Shown in pieces: positions 8,008-15,897 of a stretch of 64,000 bases of DNA. The stretch is taken from assembly GCF_028421645.1 (NCBI RefSeq), contig NZ_CP116887.1, forward strand, positions 2,606,001 to 2,670,000. The letters are read 5' to 3'. The position numbers and the translations under genes were made by a program. The notes beneath the pieces are model-generated. The model was given only the letters and a program-made list of their open reading frames with translations. It searched no databases and was not told where the DNA came from. Numbering within the stretch: the first letter of the stretch is position 1; every line of letters begins with the position of its first letter. Source of the stretch: Aneurinibacillus sp. Ricciae_BoGa-3. Its GTDB lineage: Bacteria > Bacillota > Bacilli > Aneurinibacillales > Aneurinibacillaceae.

Positions 8008-9219
8008 TTAAACGGCCTTGCTTTTTGCAGCTGGAGTCCTGCGTGATTTGCCGTCCGGAGTCGACGTGTTCTGCCTGTCAAAGAAGTGTTTGTTTAAAAT
8101 CAGGCAGAGGATGGCAAACGCGATGAAAAGCACAAAACCCATAAAGTAGCTGCCCGTTATGTCTTTTGCGGTTCCCAGTATGATTGGCGGGAAGTAGCCG
8201 CCAAGCCCGCCGGCAGCTCCAACAAAGCCGGTAACAGCTCCCGTATTGCCAGGGAACACTTCCGGTACAATTTTAAATACCGATCCGTTACCGACCCCGG
8301 CGAGCAGGGCGATTGCCAGGCAACCTATCGAGAAGGCTACCATGTTCGATGTCAGAAAAGCAACGACTCCACCGGAGATAATAATCAGCAAGAACACAAA
8401 GCTTAATACACGGCCGGCTCCAATTTTATCGCCAAGGTAGCCTCCCACCGGACGGAATAGCGTTGCGATTACAACAAAACCTGCTGCGCGCATTCCGGCA
8501 TCTACCGGTGAAATTTTAAATAGGTCTGTCAGGAGTGTTGGCAGATAAAGGCTGAAAGCCATGAAACTTCCGAATGTTAAGAAATAAAAGGTCGACAAAA
8601 GCCACGTGTTTTTAAACTTCACGACAGATAGTGCCTGCTTAAATGTTTTCGTCTGGGCCGGTTTTGGCAGCTCTTTAGTCGTGAACCAGAATACGACTGT
8701 CATCGCCACAACGGCAGCGGCCAGGATAAGGAATACATTGTGGATGCCAAACGCTTTTGCAAGGGTAGGAACTGCAAAGCCCGCAATCGCGGTACCAAAG
8801 TTACCCATACCGGTGATGCCAAGAACGGTACCCTGTTTTTCAGCAGGATACCAGCGGGATACATAAGCAATCGCAATCGCAAAGCTTGTTCCCGCCATAC
8901 CAATGAACAGCGCCCAGAACAGATACGCGCCATAGCTGTTTGCAAAGCTCACGCCGACAAGCGGTATTACGATAAACATGAGCAACAGGGCGAACATTTT
9001 CTTGCCGCCGAACCGGTCGGTTAAAATCCCAAGCGGAATCCTCATAATAGAGCCCAGCAGAACCGGAGTGGCGACGAGAAGGCTTTTCTGTGTTGCGGTT
9101 AAGTGGTACAGCTTCTGCAGCTGAGATGCGAGCGGTGACAAGCTAGCCCAGGCTGCAAACGTTACGGCCATCGCAATTGTAGCCATAATGAGTACGGTAG
9201 TTTGACCTTTGTGATTCAT
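8008..9219 (-). CDS. narK: NarK/NasA-type nitrate/nitrite MFS transporter
   Basis: 403 residues with about twelve membrane segments. It shows the NarK-family features LGITGMGNFGTAIAGFAVP and GSVFKIVPEVFPGNTGAVTGFVGAAGGLGG, the two nitrate-signature glycine-rich helices. It would import nitrate and/or export nitrite across the cytoplasmic membrane. ATG 9219 is used because AGGGGA lies 8 bases upstream; the open frame extends further up but into a region with no site. It follows the Rieske and small membrane genes, tying the operon to nitrate. Confidence 0.9.
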   Translation of the reverse strand: MNHKGQTTVLIMATIAMAVTFAAWASLSPLASQLQKLYHLTATQKSLLVATPVLLGSIMRIPLGILTDRFGGKKMFALLLMFIVIPLVGVSFANSYGAYLFWALFIGMAGTSFAIAIAYVSRWYPAEKQGTVLGITGMGNFGTAIAGFAVPTLAKAFGIHNVFLILAAAVVAMTVVFWFTTKELPKPAQTKTFKQALSVVKFKNTWLLSTFYFLTFGSFMAFSLYLPTLLTDLFKISPVDAGMRAAGFVVIATLFRPVGGYLGDKIGAGRVLSFVFLLIIISGGVVAFLTSNMVAFSIGCLAIALLAGVGNGSVFKIVPEVFPGNTGAVTGFVGAAGGLGGYFPPIILGTAKDITGSYFMGFVLFIAFAILCLILNKHFFDRQNTSTPDGKSRRTPAAKSKAV

Positions 9220-9250
9220 TGTACATTCCCCTTCCATGAGGCTTTCTTTT

Positions 9251-9469
9251 TTAGGCTTTACTATTTTCTTTTTTGTTCCATATCCTATATAAAACCAGGA
9301 TAATGGCAGTAACCACAAGCGACAGACTGGAAAGAAGCGGAATGCGTCCATCCTCCTGTCCAAAGTATAATTCTATTATCTGTTGCAAAATGCCAGCCTG
9401 CACAAACGTTAATAGAATAAGAGCGTAAAAGTAGGGCCGGCCCGCCTTCCGGTTAAACGTTCTGGGCAC
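9251..9469 (-). CDS. 72-residue two-helix membrane protein
   Basis: Starts at GTG 9469 inside the end of the Rieske gene (17-base overlap), with GGAAGG about 9 bases upstream. Two hydrophobic helices (about residues 12-36 and 43-65) are joined by an acidic loop (FGQEDGR), and the C-terminus is Lys-rich. There is no cofactor ligand other than polar residues. Its overlap with the Rieske gene suggests coupled translation and a structural or anchoring role in the same complex (inference). No family recognised. Confidence 0.65.
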   Translation of the reverse strand: MPRTFNRKAGRPYFYALILLTFVQAGILQQIIELYFGQEDGRIPLLSSLSLVVTAIILVLYRIWNKKENSKA

Positions 9470-9986
9470 CGTGACGCACCTTCCTTCCCACGGCGTATAT
9501 CGCGCCATTTCTTTGTTCAAGCTCGATCAGCGGCAGTTCACGCTGCGGCGGACCTGCAATGGGGTGGCCGGTCTGAACCGAGAAGAAACCATGATGACAC
9601 GGGCATACAAGCTTCTCTTCTTCTTCACTCCAGAAGACGCCACACTGCAGGTGTGTACATTTATTGTTGTAAGCTTTAAGAGTACCGTCCTGGAGACGCA
9701 CCAGGACCGCCGGCTGGCTGTCATCCGGGTAGTTGAAAACCACTGACTTGCCGGGGGGTAAATCTTTGGCGTCGATAATTTTAACCCGGGGCGTTTTTTC
9801 CTTACTTTTGCCAAGGATCGAATTGGCTGAAAAAGGCAGGGTAGCAAGCGACATCGTTACACCGGCGGCTACCATGGCACGCAGAAAGCTTCTGCGGTTG
9901 TAATCAACATCTTCTTGCCTGTTTACGTTATCAACCAGGTGAAGCAGATCAGATTCTGTTTGTTTTGCGGTTTCGTGTTTGGGCAT
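9453..9986 (-). CDS. Tat-exported Rieske 2Fe-2S protein
   Basis: 177 residues. Residues 29-52 form a twin-arginine signal or anchor (NRRSFLRAM followed by a hydrophobic stretch). The Rieske motifs are complete: Cys110/His112 and Cys128/His131 bind the 2Fe-2S cluster, and Cys115/Cys130 are placed for the disulfide of bc1/b6f-type Rieske proteins. It would act on the outer face of the membrane passing electrons from quinol. The Shine-Dalgarno sequence AAGGCGG is 7 bases before the ATG. No cytochrome b of the bc type is next to it; its partner here is probably the NarI-like protein. Confidence 0.93.
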   Translation of the reverse strand: MPKHETAKQTESDLLHLVDNVNRQEDVDYNRRSFLRAMVAAGVTMSLATLPFSANSILGKSKEKTPRVKIIDAKDLPPGKSVVFNYPDDSQPAVLVRLQDGTLKAYNNKCTHLQCGVFWSEEEEKLVCPCHHGFFSVQTGHPIAGPPQRELPLIELEQRNGAIYAVGRKVRHGAQNV

Positions 9987-10020
9987 GCGTATACCGCCTT
10001 TCTTTTGATTCGCAACGTTG

Positions 10021-10563
10021 TTATTCTGTATAAACGCCGAAGGTTTCCGGAACGTATTTCCACTTATCCTGCTCTGACGGCTTCCTGCCCTCGGCTAAAT
10101 TCATCTGGGTCCGCCTGCGGCGCAGCTGCATCATCTCATCAAAATCGATAAACCGAATGGCTTCGGACGGACAAACGGAGGCACACATCGGCGGGATATC
10201 CTGGGAGGTGCGTTCATAGCACATGTCGCATTTGTACATGATGTTTTTCTCAAAATCGAATTTCGGAATTCCGAATGGACACCCGAATGTACAATTCCGG
10301 CAGCCGATGCACTTCTCTTCCATCGCCGACAGCACAACGCCTTCCTTTGTAATCTGGATGGCATTGGCCGGGCACACGCGGGCACAGGCCGGGTCTTTAC
10401 AGTGCATGCACATCATGGGAAACGTCTGGCGGCTTTCGATGAAATCGACATATTCTACATAGTTGCGCTCTTTTGCGTCGTGTCCGCCGCACTCCCGGCA
10501 TGCCGCCATACAGGATCGGCAGCCAATGCAGCGTTCAAATTCAAGGTAGAGTACTTTATTCAT
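10021..10563 (-). CDS. DmsB/HycB-like ferredoxin subunit with four Fe-S clusters
   Basis: 180 residues from ATG 10563 (GGGAG 8 bases upstream; GTG 10572 is too close to that site). Four Cys-rich motifs are visible: CIGCRSCMAAC near the start, CMHCKDPACARVC at about 55, CIGCRNCTFGC at about 88, and CDMC paired with CASVC further on. This fits four 4Fe-4S clusters, as in electron-transfer subunits of molybdopterin oxidoreductases. It sits 12 bases after the catalytic subunit gene and would wire it to the membrane component. Confidence 0.93.
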   Translation of the reverse strand: MNKVLYLEFERCIGCRSCMAACRECGGHDAKERNYVEYVDFIESRQTFPMMCMHCKDPACARVCPANAIQITKEGVVLSAMEEKCIGCRNCTFGCPFGIPKFDFEKNIMYKCDMCYERTSQDIPPMCASVCPSEAIRFIDFDEMMQLRRRRTQMNLAEGRKPSEQDKWKYVPETFGVYTE

Positions 10564-10575
10564 GAGGTTCACTCC

Positions 10576-12684
10576 CTACAATTTTCTCATGCGGACAGCG
10601 CAAACTTTAAATTCAGGCATCCGCGAGATCGGGTCTAAGCACGGGTTGGTCAACTGATTTATGGCCAGTTCTTTGCCCCAGTGGTACGGAACGAATACGG
10701 TATCTTTGCGAATGGCCTTCGTCAACCGCACTTTCAGCTTCATGTTGGCGCGGCGGGTTTCAAGCTCGATGACTTCCCCATCGCTGAAATGGTACTGGCT
10801 GGCCAGCGACGGATGCATCTCGGCATAAGGTTCTGGGCACTGCTCCATTAGAAATGGAATCCGCCTGGTTTGGTTTCCAGATAAATAGTGGAAAACAACC
10901 CGTCCCGTCGTGAGAATGACCGGGTATTCCTTGCTCGTCATTTCACCTGGCTCCTGCCAATCTACAACGCGAAGGTTGGCTTTGCCGTCAGGAAAAGCAA
11001 ATTTGTCCTCGTATACATAAGGCGTTCCGGGATGATCTAGATCCGGGCAAGGCCAGAATACCCCTTCGTTTTTCTCAATCTTTTCGTACGTAATTCCATA
11101 ATAATCGGCTTTTCCGCCTTTGCTTGCAATCCGCAGTTCATTAAAGATATCCTCTGATTTCTCATACTGGAAAAACTCTCCACGACCCATTCGTTCAGCG
11201 ATTTCGCTCATGATTTTCCAGTCCGTTTTTGACTTTCCGCGCGGTTCGACGATTTTGTTGATTTTAATGACGCGCCCTTCTGTGTTGGTTGTCGTTCCTT
11301 CGTCCTCCGCCCAAGTTGTGCAAGGAAGTACAACATCCGCTAGTTCAGCTGTTTCTGAAAGGAAGAAATCATTTACGACAAGGAAGTCCAGCTTTTCCAT
11401 AGAACGTGTCACATGCTGGGAGTTTGGCGATGATACAACAGGGTTGCTGCAGATAACATGCATGCCGCGAACCGTTCCCTGATTAATAGAATCAAGCATT
11501 TCGTATGCAGATACGCCAGGTCCAGGCATTTCACTTGGATCAATGCCCCACACCTTTGAAACATACTTAACCGCTTCTGGGTCCGTCAGCTTCCGGTAGC
11601 CCGGCAGCAGGTCGGCTTTTTGTCCGTGTTCGCGTCCGCCCTGTCCATTGCCCTGGCCGGTAAACGTCGCAACGCCGCTGGCAAATTTCCCAATCTGTCC
11701 GCGCACAAGTGCCAGGTTTGTGTAGCAGGCCACATTATCGACGCCTTTTCGCTGCTGTTCAACTCCGCGGGCAAACATGACAACTGATTTTTCCGCCTGC
11801 CCATAGATGCGGGCAGCTTTAATGATTTTTTCTTTATCTACGCCGGTAATTTCTGAGGTGAACTCCGGCGTGAACCGTTCCACCATTCTCTTCAGCTCTT
11901 CAAAGTTGTTAACGCGTTTCTCTATATAGTCGTTATCTGTATATCCTTCTTTAATAAGCAAGTGCATAATGCCGTTCGCCAGCGCAGAATCTGTACCGGA
12001 ACGCAAGTCAAGGTGCACATCAGCGATGCGGGCAGTCGGTGTTTCTCGCGGGTCCGCTACGATTAATTTGGCTCCTCTGTCGCGTCCTCTCCAGAACCAG
12101 GTGATGCTTGTCGGATGGCATTCGGCGGAGTTCGAACCGGCAAGGAAGAAGCAGTCGGAGTGCATAAGATCCGGCCACGGCAGCGTGGATCCCCTGTCCA
12201 TGCCAAGCGTTGCATTAAATCCTCCTGCCGCAGACGACATGCAGTACCGCCCGTTGTAGTCTATATGCTTTGTCCCAAGCGCCACGCGCGCATATTTGCC
12301 AACCAGGTAGCATTTTTCGGTCGTCATGGATACGCCGCCGTATACGCCTAGCGCGTCTTTCCCATATGTGCTCTGGATTTCTTTAAACCTTTTTTCAATT
12401 AAGTCGTACGCTTCTTCCCAGGAGGATTCAACGAACTTACCGTTTTTCTTGATGAGCGGGCGAAGAATCCGGTCCTGATGGTCCACCTGCTGGTATGCGG
12501 TAACACCCTTCGGACAAAGGCGCCCCTGGTTTACCGGCCACTCATAACGGGGCTCTACACCTACTACTTTTCCTGATGTATCATCTATTCGAATATTCAT
12601 TCCGCACTGCATTCCGCAATAGCTGCAGTGGGTAGGAATAAAGCTTTGACCCTGACGGTCCAGGTTTTTCAGTACTGTAACCAT
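10576..12684 (-). CDS. NasC/NapA-type molybdopterin oxidoreductase, probable nitrate reductase
   Basis: 702 residues. An N-terminal 4Fe-4S site is formed by Cys20, Cys23, Cys27 and Cys57 (the last in RLCPKG). The molybdenum ligand is predicted to be Cys148 in GRYCMSSAAGG, as in periplasmic and assimilatory nitrate reductases, not the Asp of NarG. The C-terminal molybdopterin-dinucleotide-binding domain starts near 580 (TTGRVVFHYLSG). There is no Tat signal, so it is cytoplasmic. It has GTAGGAGGT before the ATG. The neighbours (NarK, membrane subunit, ferredoxin) suggest membrane-linked nitrate reduction. Formate or another oxyanion as substrate is not excluded. Confidence 0.88.
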   Translation of the reverse strand: MVTVLKNLDRQGQSFIPTHCSYCGMQCGMNIRIDDTSGKVVGVEPRYEWPVNQGRLCPKGVTAYQQVDHQDRILRPLIKKNGKFVESSWEEAYDLIEKRFKEIQSTYGKDALGVYGGVSMTTEKCYLVGKYARVALGTKHIDYNGRYCMSSAAGGFNATLGMDRGSTLPWPDLMHSDCFFLAGSNSAECHPTSITWFWRGRDRGAKLIVADPRETPTARIADVHLDLRSGTDSALANGIMHLLIKEGYTDNDYIEKRVNNFEELKRMVERFTPEFTSEITGVDKEKIIKAARIYGQAEKSVVMFARGVEQQRKGVDNVACYTNLALVRGQIGKFASGVATFTGQGNGQGGREHGQKADLLPGYRKLTDPEAVKYVSKVWGIDPSEMPGPGVSAYEMLDSINQGTVRGMHVICSNPVVSSPNSQHVTRSMEKLDFLVVNDFFLSETAELADVVLPCTTWAEDEGTTTNTEGRVIKINKIVEPRGKSKTDWKIMSEIAERMGRGEFFQYEKSEDIFNELRIASKGGKADYYGITYEKIEKNEGVFWPCPDLDHPGTPYVYEDKFAFPDGKANLRVVDWQEPGEMTSKEYPVILTTGRVVFHYLSGNQTRRIPFLMEQCPEPYAEMHPSLASQYHFSDGEVIELETRRANMKLKVRLTKAIRKDTVFVPYHWGKELAINQLTNPCLDPISRMPEFKVCAVRMRKL

Positions 12685-12696
12685 ATCTGTTACCTC

Positions 12697-13806
12697 CTAC
12701 GCTTTCTTCCGGCCAAAGCCAGGCATTGAAATTCCTGTGTTGGTATCAAGCGGCGCATACGGATCCTTGCTCCGCGGGTTTAGCAGATTCATCTGGCGCA
12801 TGGCCCTCATTCTGCGGCGGCAGTCCCAGCAGTATTCTGCAAGATAGCTTCCGTCGTCTAGCTGCAAATCAAATTCATTGTCTTTAAGAATCGCGACCAC
12901 GTCTTCGATCTGCTCTTTGGCAGCGTATTCCTTGCCGCAGCCTTTACAGTTGTGCATTTCAATATCACTCCCTGCTTCGTAGTTCATTGGGACAGCCGTT
13001 GCCAGCGGACGAATCGGAACATGGAACAGTTTGCCGAATGGGAAGTAAATCAGCAGTGTAACCACCGCCATCTCATGAACCATTCCAATGCTGGAGTAAA
13101 ACGCTCCGTGGAACAGTACAGCGCTGACCGTCAATGCAAGTCCTGAAACCGTAACCGCAAGCAGGATGAAAATCGGTACAAGGTCGAATTCAAATCGCTG
13201 TGTTACTTTTAAATCACGGTCTTTAATCCGGCGATACAGCATCATAGACAGACCAGTTAGGCACATGGCGGCAGTCCAGTTGAGGCCGTTATAGATCATA
13301 AAAGCCAGAAAACCTTCCACGTCCATGACGAAAGCTTTGACCCCGAACACCGATACAGCATAATGGTTGGGGTCTACTAATTCAAAGTGAAACCAGCCGA
13401 ATACGAGCCCGAATGTGATGGCAAACGATCCGATACAGCCCCATGCCACTAGAAAGTGCTGCAGGCCCCGGTAAAGACCGCGCTTGAAAATAAACTTCTG
13501 AAGCACGATGTTTTCAAACAGCGTAACAAGGATGGCTTTAATAGAACGTTTTTTTCTGCTTGCGGTCCGAGCATTTTTACGGGTCCGTTTTCCCACCCGG
13601 TTAGTGGCCGGCCGAAACGCAAAGGCTACGATTCTGAATACAAGTCCGATAAAACAAACAACGGATGCTGCCATGTAGCCTGTTAACGCGAGGTCAATAT
13701 GTCTAAAATTCTTAGTCCCTAGCAGCACCGTAATAAACAAAACGATTACTAGAAAAAAAGCGTACATGCTGACCCGGGAATAAAAAGATCTTTGGAATGC
13801 GTTCAT
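12697..13806 (-). CDS. NarI-like membrane subunit with C-terminal cysteine motifs
   Basis: 369 residues. It has about seven hydrophobic segments. One segment reads MVHEMAVVTLLIYFPFGKLFH, matching the last helix of NarI-type cytochrome b, with the conserved His at each end. Further His lie in GLQHFLVAW and the following loop. The cytoplasmic tail has Cys pairs (NCKGCGKEY and YCWDCRRR), a possible zinc or Fe-S site that NarI lacks. It should transfer electrons between quinol and the soluble subunits. It is the first gene of the unit, directly behind the Crp/Fnr-type promoter. Confidence 0.8.
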   Translation of the reverse strand: MNAFQRSFYSRVSMYAFFLVIVLFITVLLGTKNFRHIDLALTGYMAASVVCFIGLVFRIVAFAFRPATNRVGKRTRKNARTASRKKRSIKAILVTLFENIVLQKFIFKRGLYRGLQHFLVAWGCIGSFAITFGLVFGWFHFELVDPNHYAVSVFGVKAFVMDVEGFLAFMIYNGLNWTAAMCLTGLSMMLYRRIKDRDLKVTQRFEFDLVPIFILLAVTVSGLALTVSAVLFHGAFYSSIGMVHEMAVVTLLIYFPFGKLFHVPIRPLATAVPMNYEAGSDIEMHNCKGCGKEYAAKEQIEDVVAILKDNEFDLQLDDGSYLAEYCWDCRRRMRAMRQMNLLNPRSKDPYAPLDTNTGISMPGFGRKKA

Positions 13807-13857
13807 TTCCCCACTTCCTTTTAAACTAATTGGTGATTTTCATTACGGCCGTTTGAT

Positions 13858-13907
13858 AGTTTTTATAGTAATGTAAATGCACAGGCCTTGGTGTGATCTT
13901 TTTCACT
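13858..13907 (-). promoter_or_regulatory. Crp/Fnr class II promoter of the nitrate-reductase-like unit
   Basis: Box TGTGA-TCTTTT-TCACT at 13892-13907 is close to the FNR/CRP consensus. On the minus strand a -10 hexamer TACTAT lies at 13870-13865, giving a predicted +1 at 13858. The box is centred exactly at -41.5, the class II activator position. The start codon follows about 50 bases later. Confidence 0.75.
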
Positions 13908-13909
13908 CT

Positions 13910-13925
13910 CGTGACATATTTCACA
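13910..13925 (-). promoter_or_regulatory. Second Crp/Fnr-type box
   Basis: CGTGA-CATATT-TCACA lies 18 bp upstream of the first box, centred at about -59.5 from the same predicted start. It may be a second or auxiliary site for the same regulator. Confidence 0.6.
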
Positions 13926-13990
13926 AGACGGTCACAAACTAAGTTTATTAACTCGTAAGATGGACATTTTTACGTTTTTATTCCGACACA

Positions 13991-14043
13991 AAAATCCCCT
14001 CTAGGTAGACTGTAAAAAAGACTTTTACTGTGTACCTAGAGGA
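13991..14043 (-). terminator. Large hairpin downstream of the PilZ gene
   Basis: A 10-bp perfect stem (13998-14007 with 14033-14042) encloses a second 6-bp stem (14012-14017 with 14023-14028). On the minus strand GGGGATTTTTG follows. This is probably the terminator of the PilZ gene. The bases from 14044 to 14170 hold no supported gene. Confidence 0.65.
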
Positions 14044-14170
14044 GAAAATATACCAGAAGTCCAACCACCGTTCTTTAATCATCATAAATTGAAAGCTGTT
14101 GATATACTTACAGCAGTTGTACTGCAAGTGGAAAAGATCCTATCACGAAAAAATTGACGGCCATCGGAAC

Positions 14171-14560
14171 CTATTTAATTGCCAACGTATTATTAATTTC
14201 AATTTGTCTTTTTAGGCAATATCGAATAATCATTTCTTGATGTAGCCGTGAAATTTTAATAAACTTGACCCCATACTCGATTAGCTCTTCTTTTTGAAAA
14301 GTTGGAACAGCATTAACAATGGTACCTTCGAATTCGATTTCCATATTCATGTTTTGGTCCTTTTCAAACCATAAAACCCCATTTAGATTGGTACCTATTT
14401 GAAGAGGTTGATTAATTCCGGATAATCGTAAACCGCCTCCACTTATGTTCCTAGTAGTTATGAGGATTTCATTTTCTCTGTTTTCCAGTTCGGAAATTAG
14501 GATTTTTACATCAAACGTAGCGGGTACCCGTAAAAATTCTCTTCTTTGAATACGATTCAT
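14171..14560 (-). CDS. PilZ-domain (cyclic-di-GMP-binding) protein
   Basis: 129 residues, essentially a single PilZ domain. The binding motifs RREFLR (start of the domain) and NISGGGLRLSG are present, as required for cyclic-di-GMP. In YcgR/YpfA-type proteins the sequence 'RIQRREFLRV' follows an N-terminal domain of about 90 residues; here it starts at residue 3. Its ATG lies inside the truncated HD-GYP frame (50-base overlap) without an obvious ribosome site. It may be what remains after a deletion that fused two genes. Confidence 0.8.
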   Translation of the reverse strand: MNRIQRREFLRVPATFDVKILISELENRENEILITTRNISGGGLRLSGINQPLQIGTNLNGVLWFEKDQNMNMEIEFEGTIVNAVPTFQKEELIEYGVKFIKISRLHQEMIIRYCLKRQIEINNTLAIK

Positions 14561-15174
14561 GATGCTCTATAGCAACAGTCGAATAAACCTCTTCACAGTA
14601 TTTTGTGTTCTTTAAAATTTCATAACCATAGTTTGTATGCCTTTTCATTATTTGAAATTCTGTGTCCGTTAATTTGCCAGGCTTATTTAAGATATCATTG
14701 GGGATTCCCACCTTGCCTATGTCATGGAGAAGAGCAGCAGTAGAAAGGGCAGATAAGTCAGCAGCGTTTAGATTGATCCATGTACCAATCAAGGTAGAGA
14801 GTACACAAACCCCAATATTATGTCTGTAGGTATAATCATCTTTTGATTGTAATTGAGAAAGAATCGTAAAAACATCTTGTTTCTCTGATAGTTGTTGAAT
14901 GTTAGGGATAATCACTCTTTGAATCTCTGTTAAAGGGACTTGTTTGCTTTCTTTTGTAAAGGAAAAAATCTCTTTTATTTGTTCAACGGTTTCCTGTATA
15001 ACTGCTTCTTCTGAATTTAAAGACATCTTCTTTCTCCAAAAAAATTTCGTTTTTAGCTAAAAGTGTAAGGTGTACGCGTTGAAGCAACGTATTCTTTGAA
15101 AGTAAAAACTTTCCCTCCCTAGTTATGATATCTCGCTTTATTCTCCTGCCAATGAACGTTTGTTCTAGTGCCAT
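14511..15174 (-). pseudogene. Broken HD-GYP phosphodiesterase gene
   Basis: Two overlapping frames encode parts of one HD-GYP protein. The N-terminal piece (15174-14983, about 63 residues) shifts frame near a run of seven T into a second piece (15026-14511, 171 residues). The second piece carries the catalytic ALLHDIGKVGIPNDIL and KRHTNYGYEIL motifs. It stops just after EHHE, before the GYP part, and continues as unrelated residues in the alternative frame of the PilZ gene. Thus the HD metal site is intact but GYP and the last helices are absent. The region is more AT-rich than its neighbours. Confidence 0.75.
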
Positions 15175-15310
15175 TTGGTGTCCTCCTTCCCTATTGATAA
15201 CGCAGTTAGGGAAAATGCTATAAAGAAGCCTATGATGCGAACCGAAGAAATATGAGTATTTAGAATTAGTATTAAATAATGAATTTTAACTATATTAACA
15301 CAAGTAGCGT

Positions 15311-15326
15311 AGTGAGATATGTCACA
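15311..15326 (-). promoter_or_regulatory. Crp/Fnr-type box upstream of the HD-GYP/PilZ locus
   Basis: AGTGA-GATATG-TCACA matches the half-site and spacing of the boxes at 13892 and 18783. It lies about 140 bases before the HD-GYP start; the nearest -10-like hexamer would place it near -36.5, so the promoter assignment is weaker than for the other two. Confidence 0.5.
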
Positions 15327-15544
15327 ATTTGCTATATAAATAAGTTGCTTACGATTTCAATTATATGATATAAATATACTATAATAACAAAAGTATAAAT
15401 TACCAATTACCTACGAGTCGAACAATCCTACATAACCATCTGGAATTAGATGTGATTAGGGAATTTACGAGTGCAGCGATGCTGGTGCAAGATAAACCGC
15501 GCCATGACTGACTCTTCTTTGTCTTAAGAAATTTTGCTCATTAT

Positions 15545-15585
15545 AAAAGCAGCAAGTGCGGATTCCTCCATACTTGCTGCTTTTT
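15545..15585 (-). terminator. Terminator of the molybdenum cofactor operon
   Basis: A 10-bp perfect stem (15548-15557 with 15572-15581) has T runs on both sides, so it can work in either direction. It lies 66 bases past the moaD stop. Confidence 0.8.
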
Positions 15586-15650
15586 CTCACTGTATTGGAT
15601 TGGCGGCTAAGCCGTATTTAATAGGTCGCGGAATAAAAATTCCCGGTATG

Positions 15651-15893
15651 TCAGCCCCCGCTTACCGGAGGGATAAAGGCGATTTCATCGTTATCCTGTA
15701 GTTCTTGAACGCTTGGCGTATATTCCTGGTTGACCGCTGCCATAGCATTCGCCACTCTGGGACGGAGCAGCGGATATTTGTCAATGAGAAGCTGTTTAAT
15801 ATCTTGCGTACTCATCCCCTGCTTCCATTCAACCTGAAGCGTATCCACGCCCGCTTCCTCTGCCATCGCGGCAAATAGTTTAATCGTTACCAT
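15651..15893 (-). CDS. moaD: Molybdopterin synthase small subunit MoaD
   Basis: 80 residues of the ubiquitin-like sulfur-carrier family, ending in the Gly-Gly (PPVSGG) that is thiocarboxylated to donate sulfur to precursor Z in molybdopterin synthesis. It works with MoaE, whose gene ends 4 bases upstream. It is the last gene of mobA-moeA-mobB-moaE-moaD. The length is normal for the family. Confidence 0.93.
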   Translation of the reverse strand: MVTIKLFAAMAEEAGVDTLQVEWKQGMSTQDIKQLLIDKYPLLRPRVANAMAAVNQEYTPSVQELQDNDEIAFIPPVSGG

Positions 15894-15897
15894 TGCG

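Larger units (their letters stand above)
15175..15650. other. Gene-free spacer between broken HD-GYP gene and moaD
   Basis: AT-rich in its first half. It carries a Crp/Fnr-type box (15311-15326) with a TATAGT hexamer (minus strand, 15294-15289) and the terminator of the cofactor operon (15548-15581). No ORF with a ribosome site was found in the remainder. Confidence 0.5.

Noticed and set aside
14044..14170. Short plus-strand open frame (HHKLKAVDILTAVV) between the hairpin and the PilZ gene
   Set aside because: There is no start codon with a ribosome site, and it is too short to assign.
15400..15520. Possible T-box-like or riboswitch sequence near CCGCGCC
   Set aside because: It lacks the T-box core and no gene lies downstream on the plus strand.
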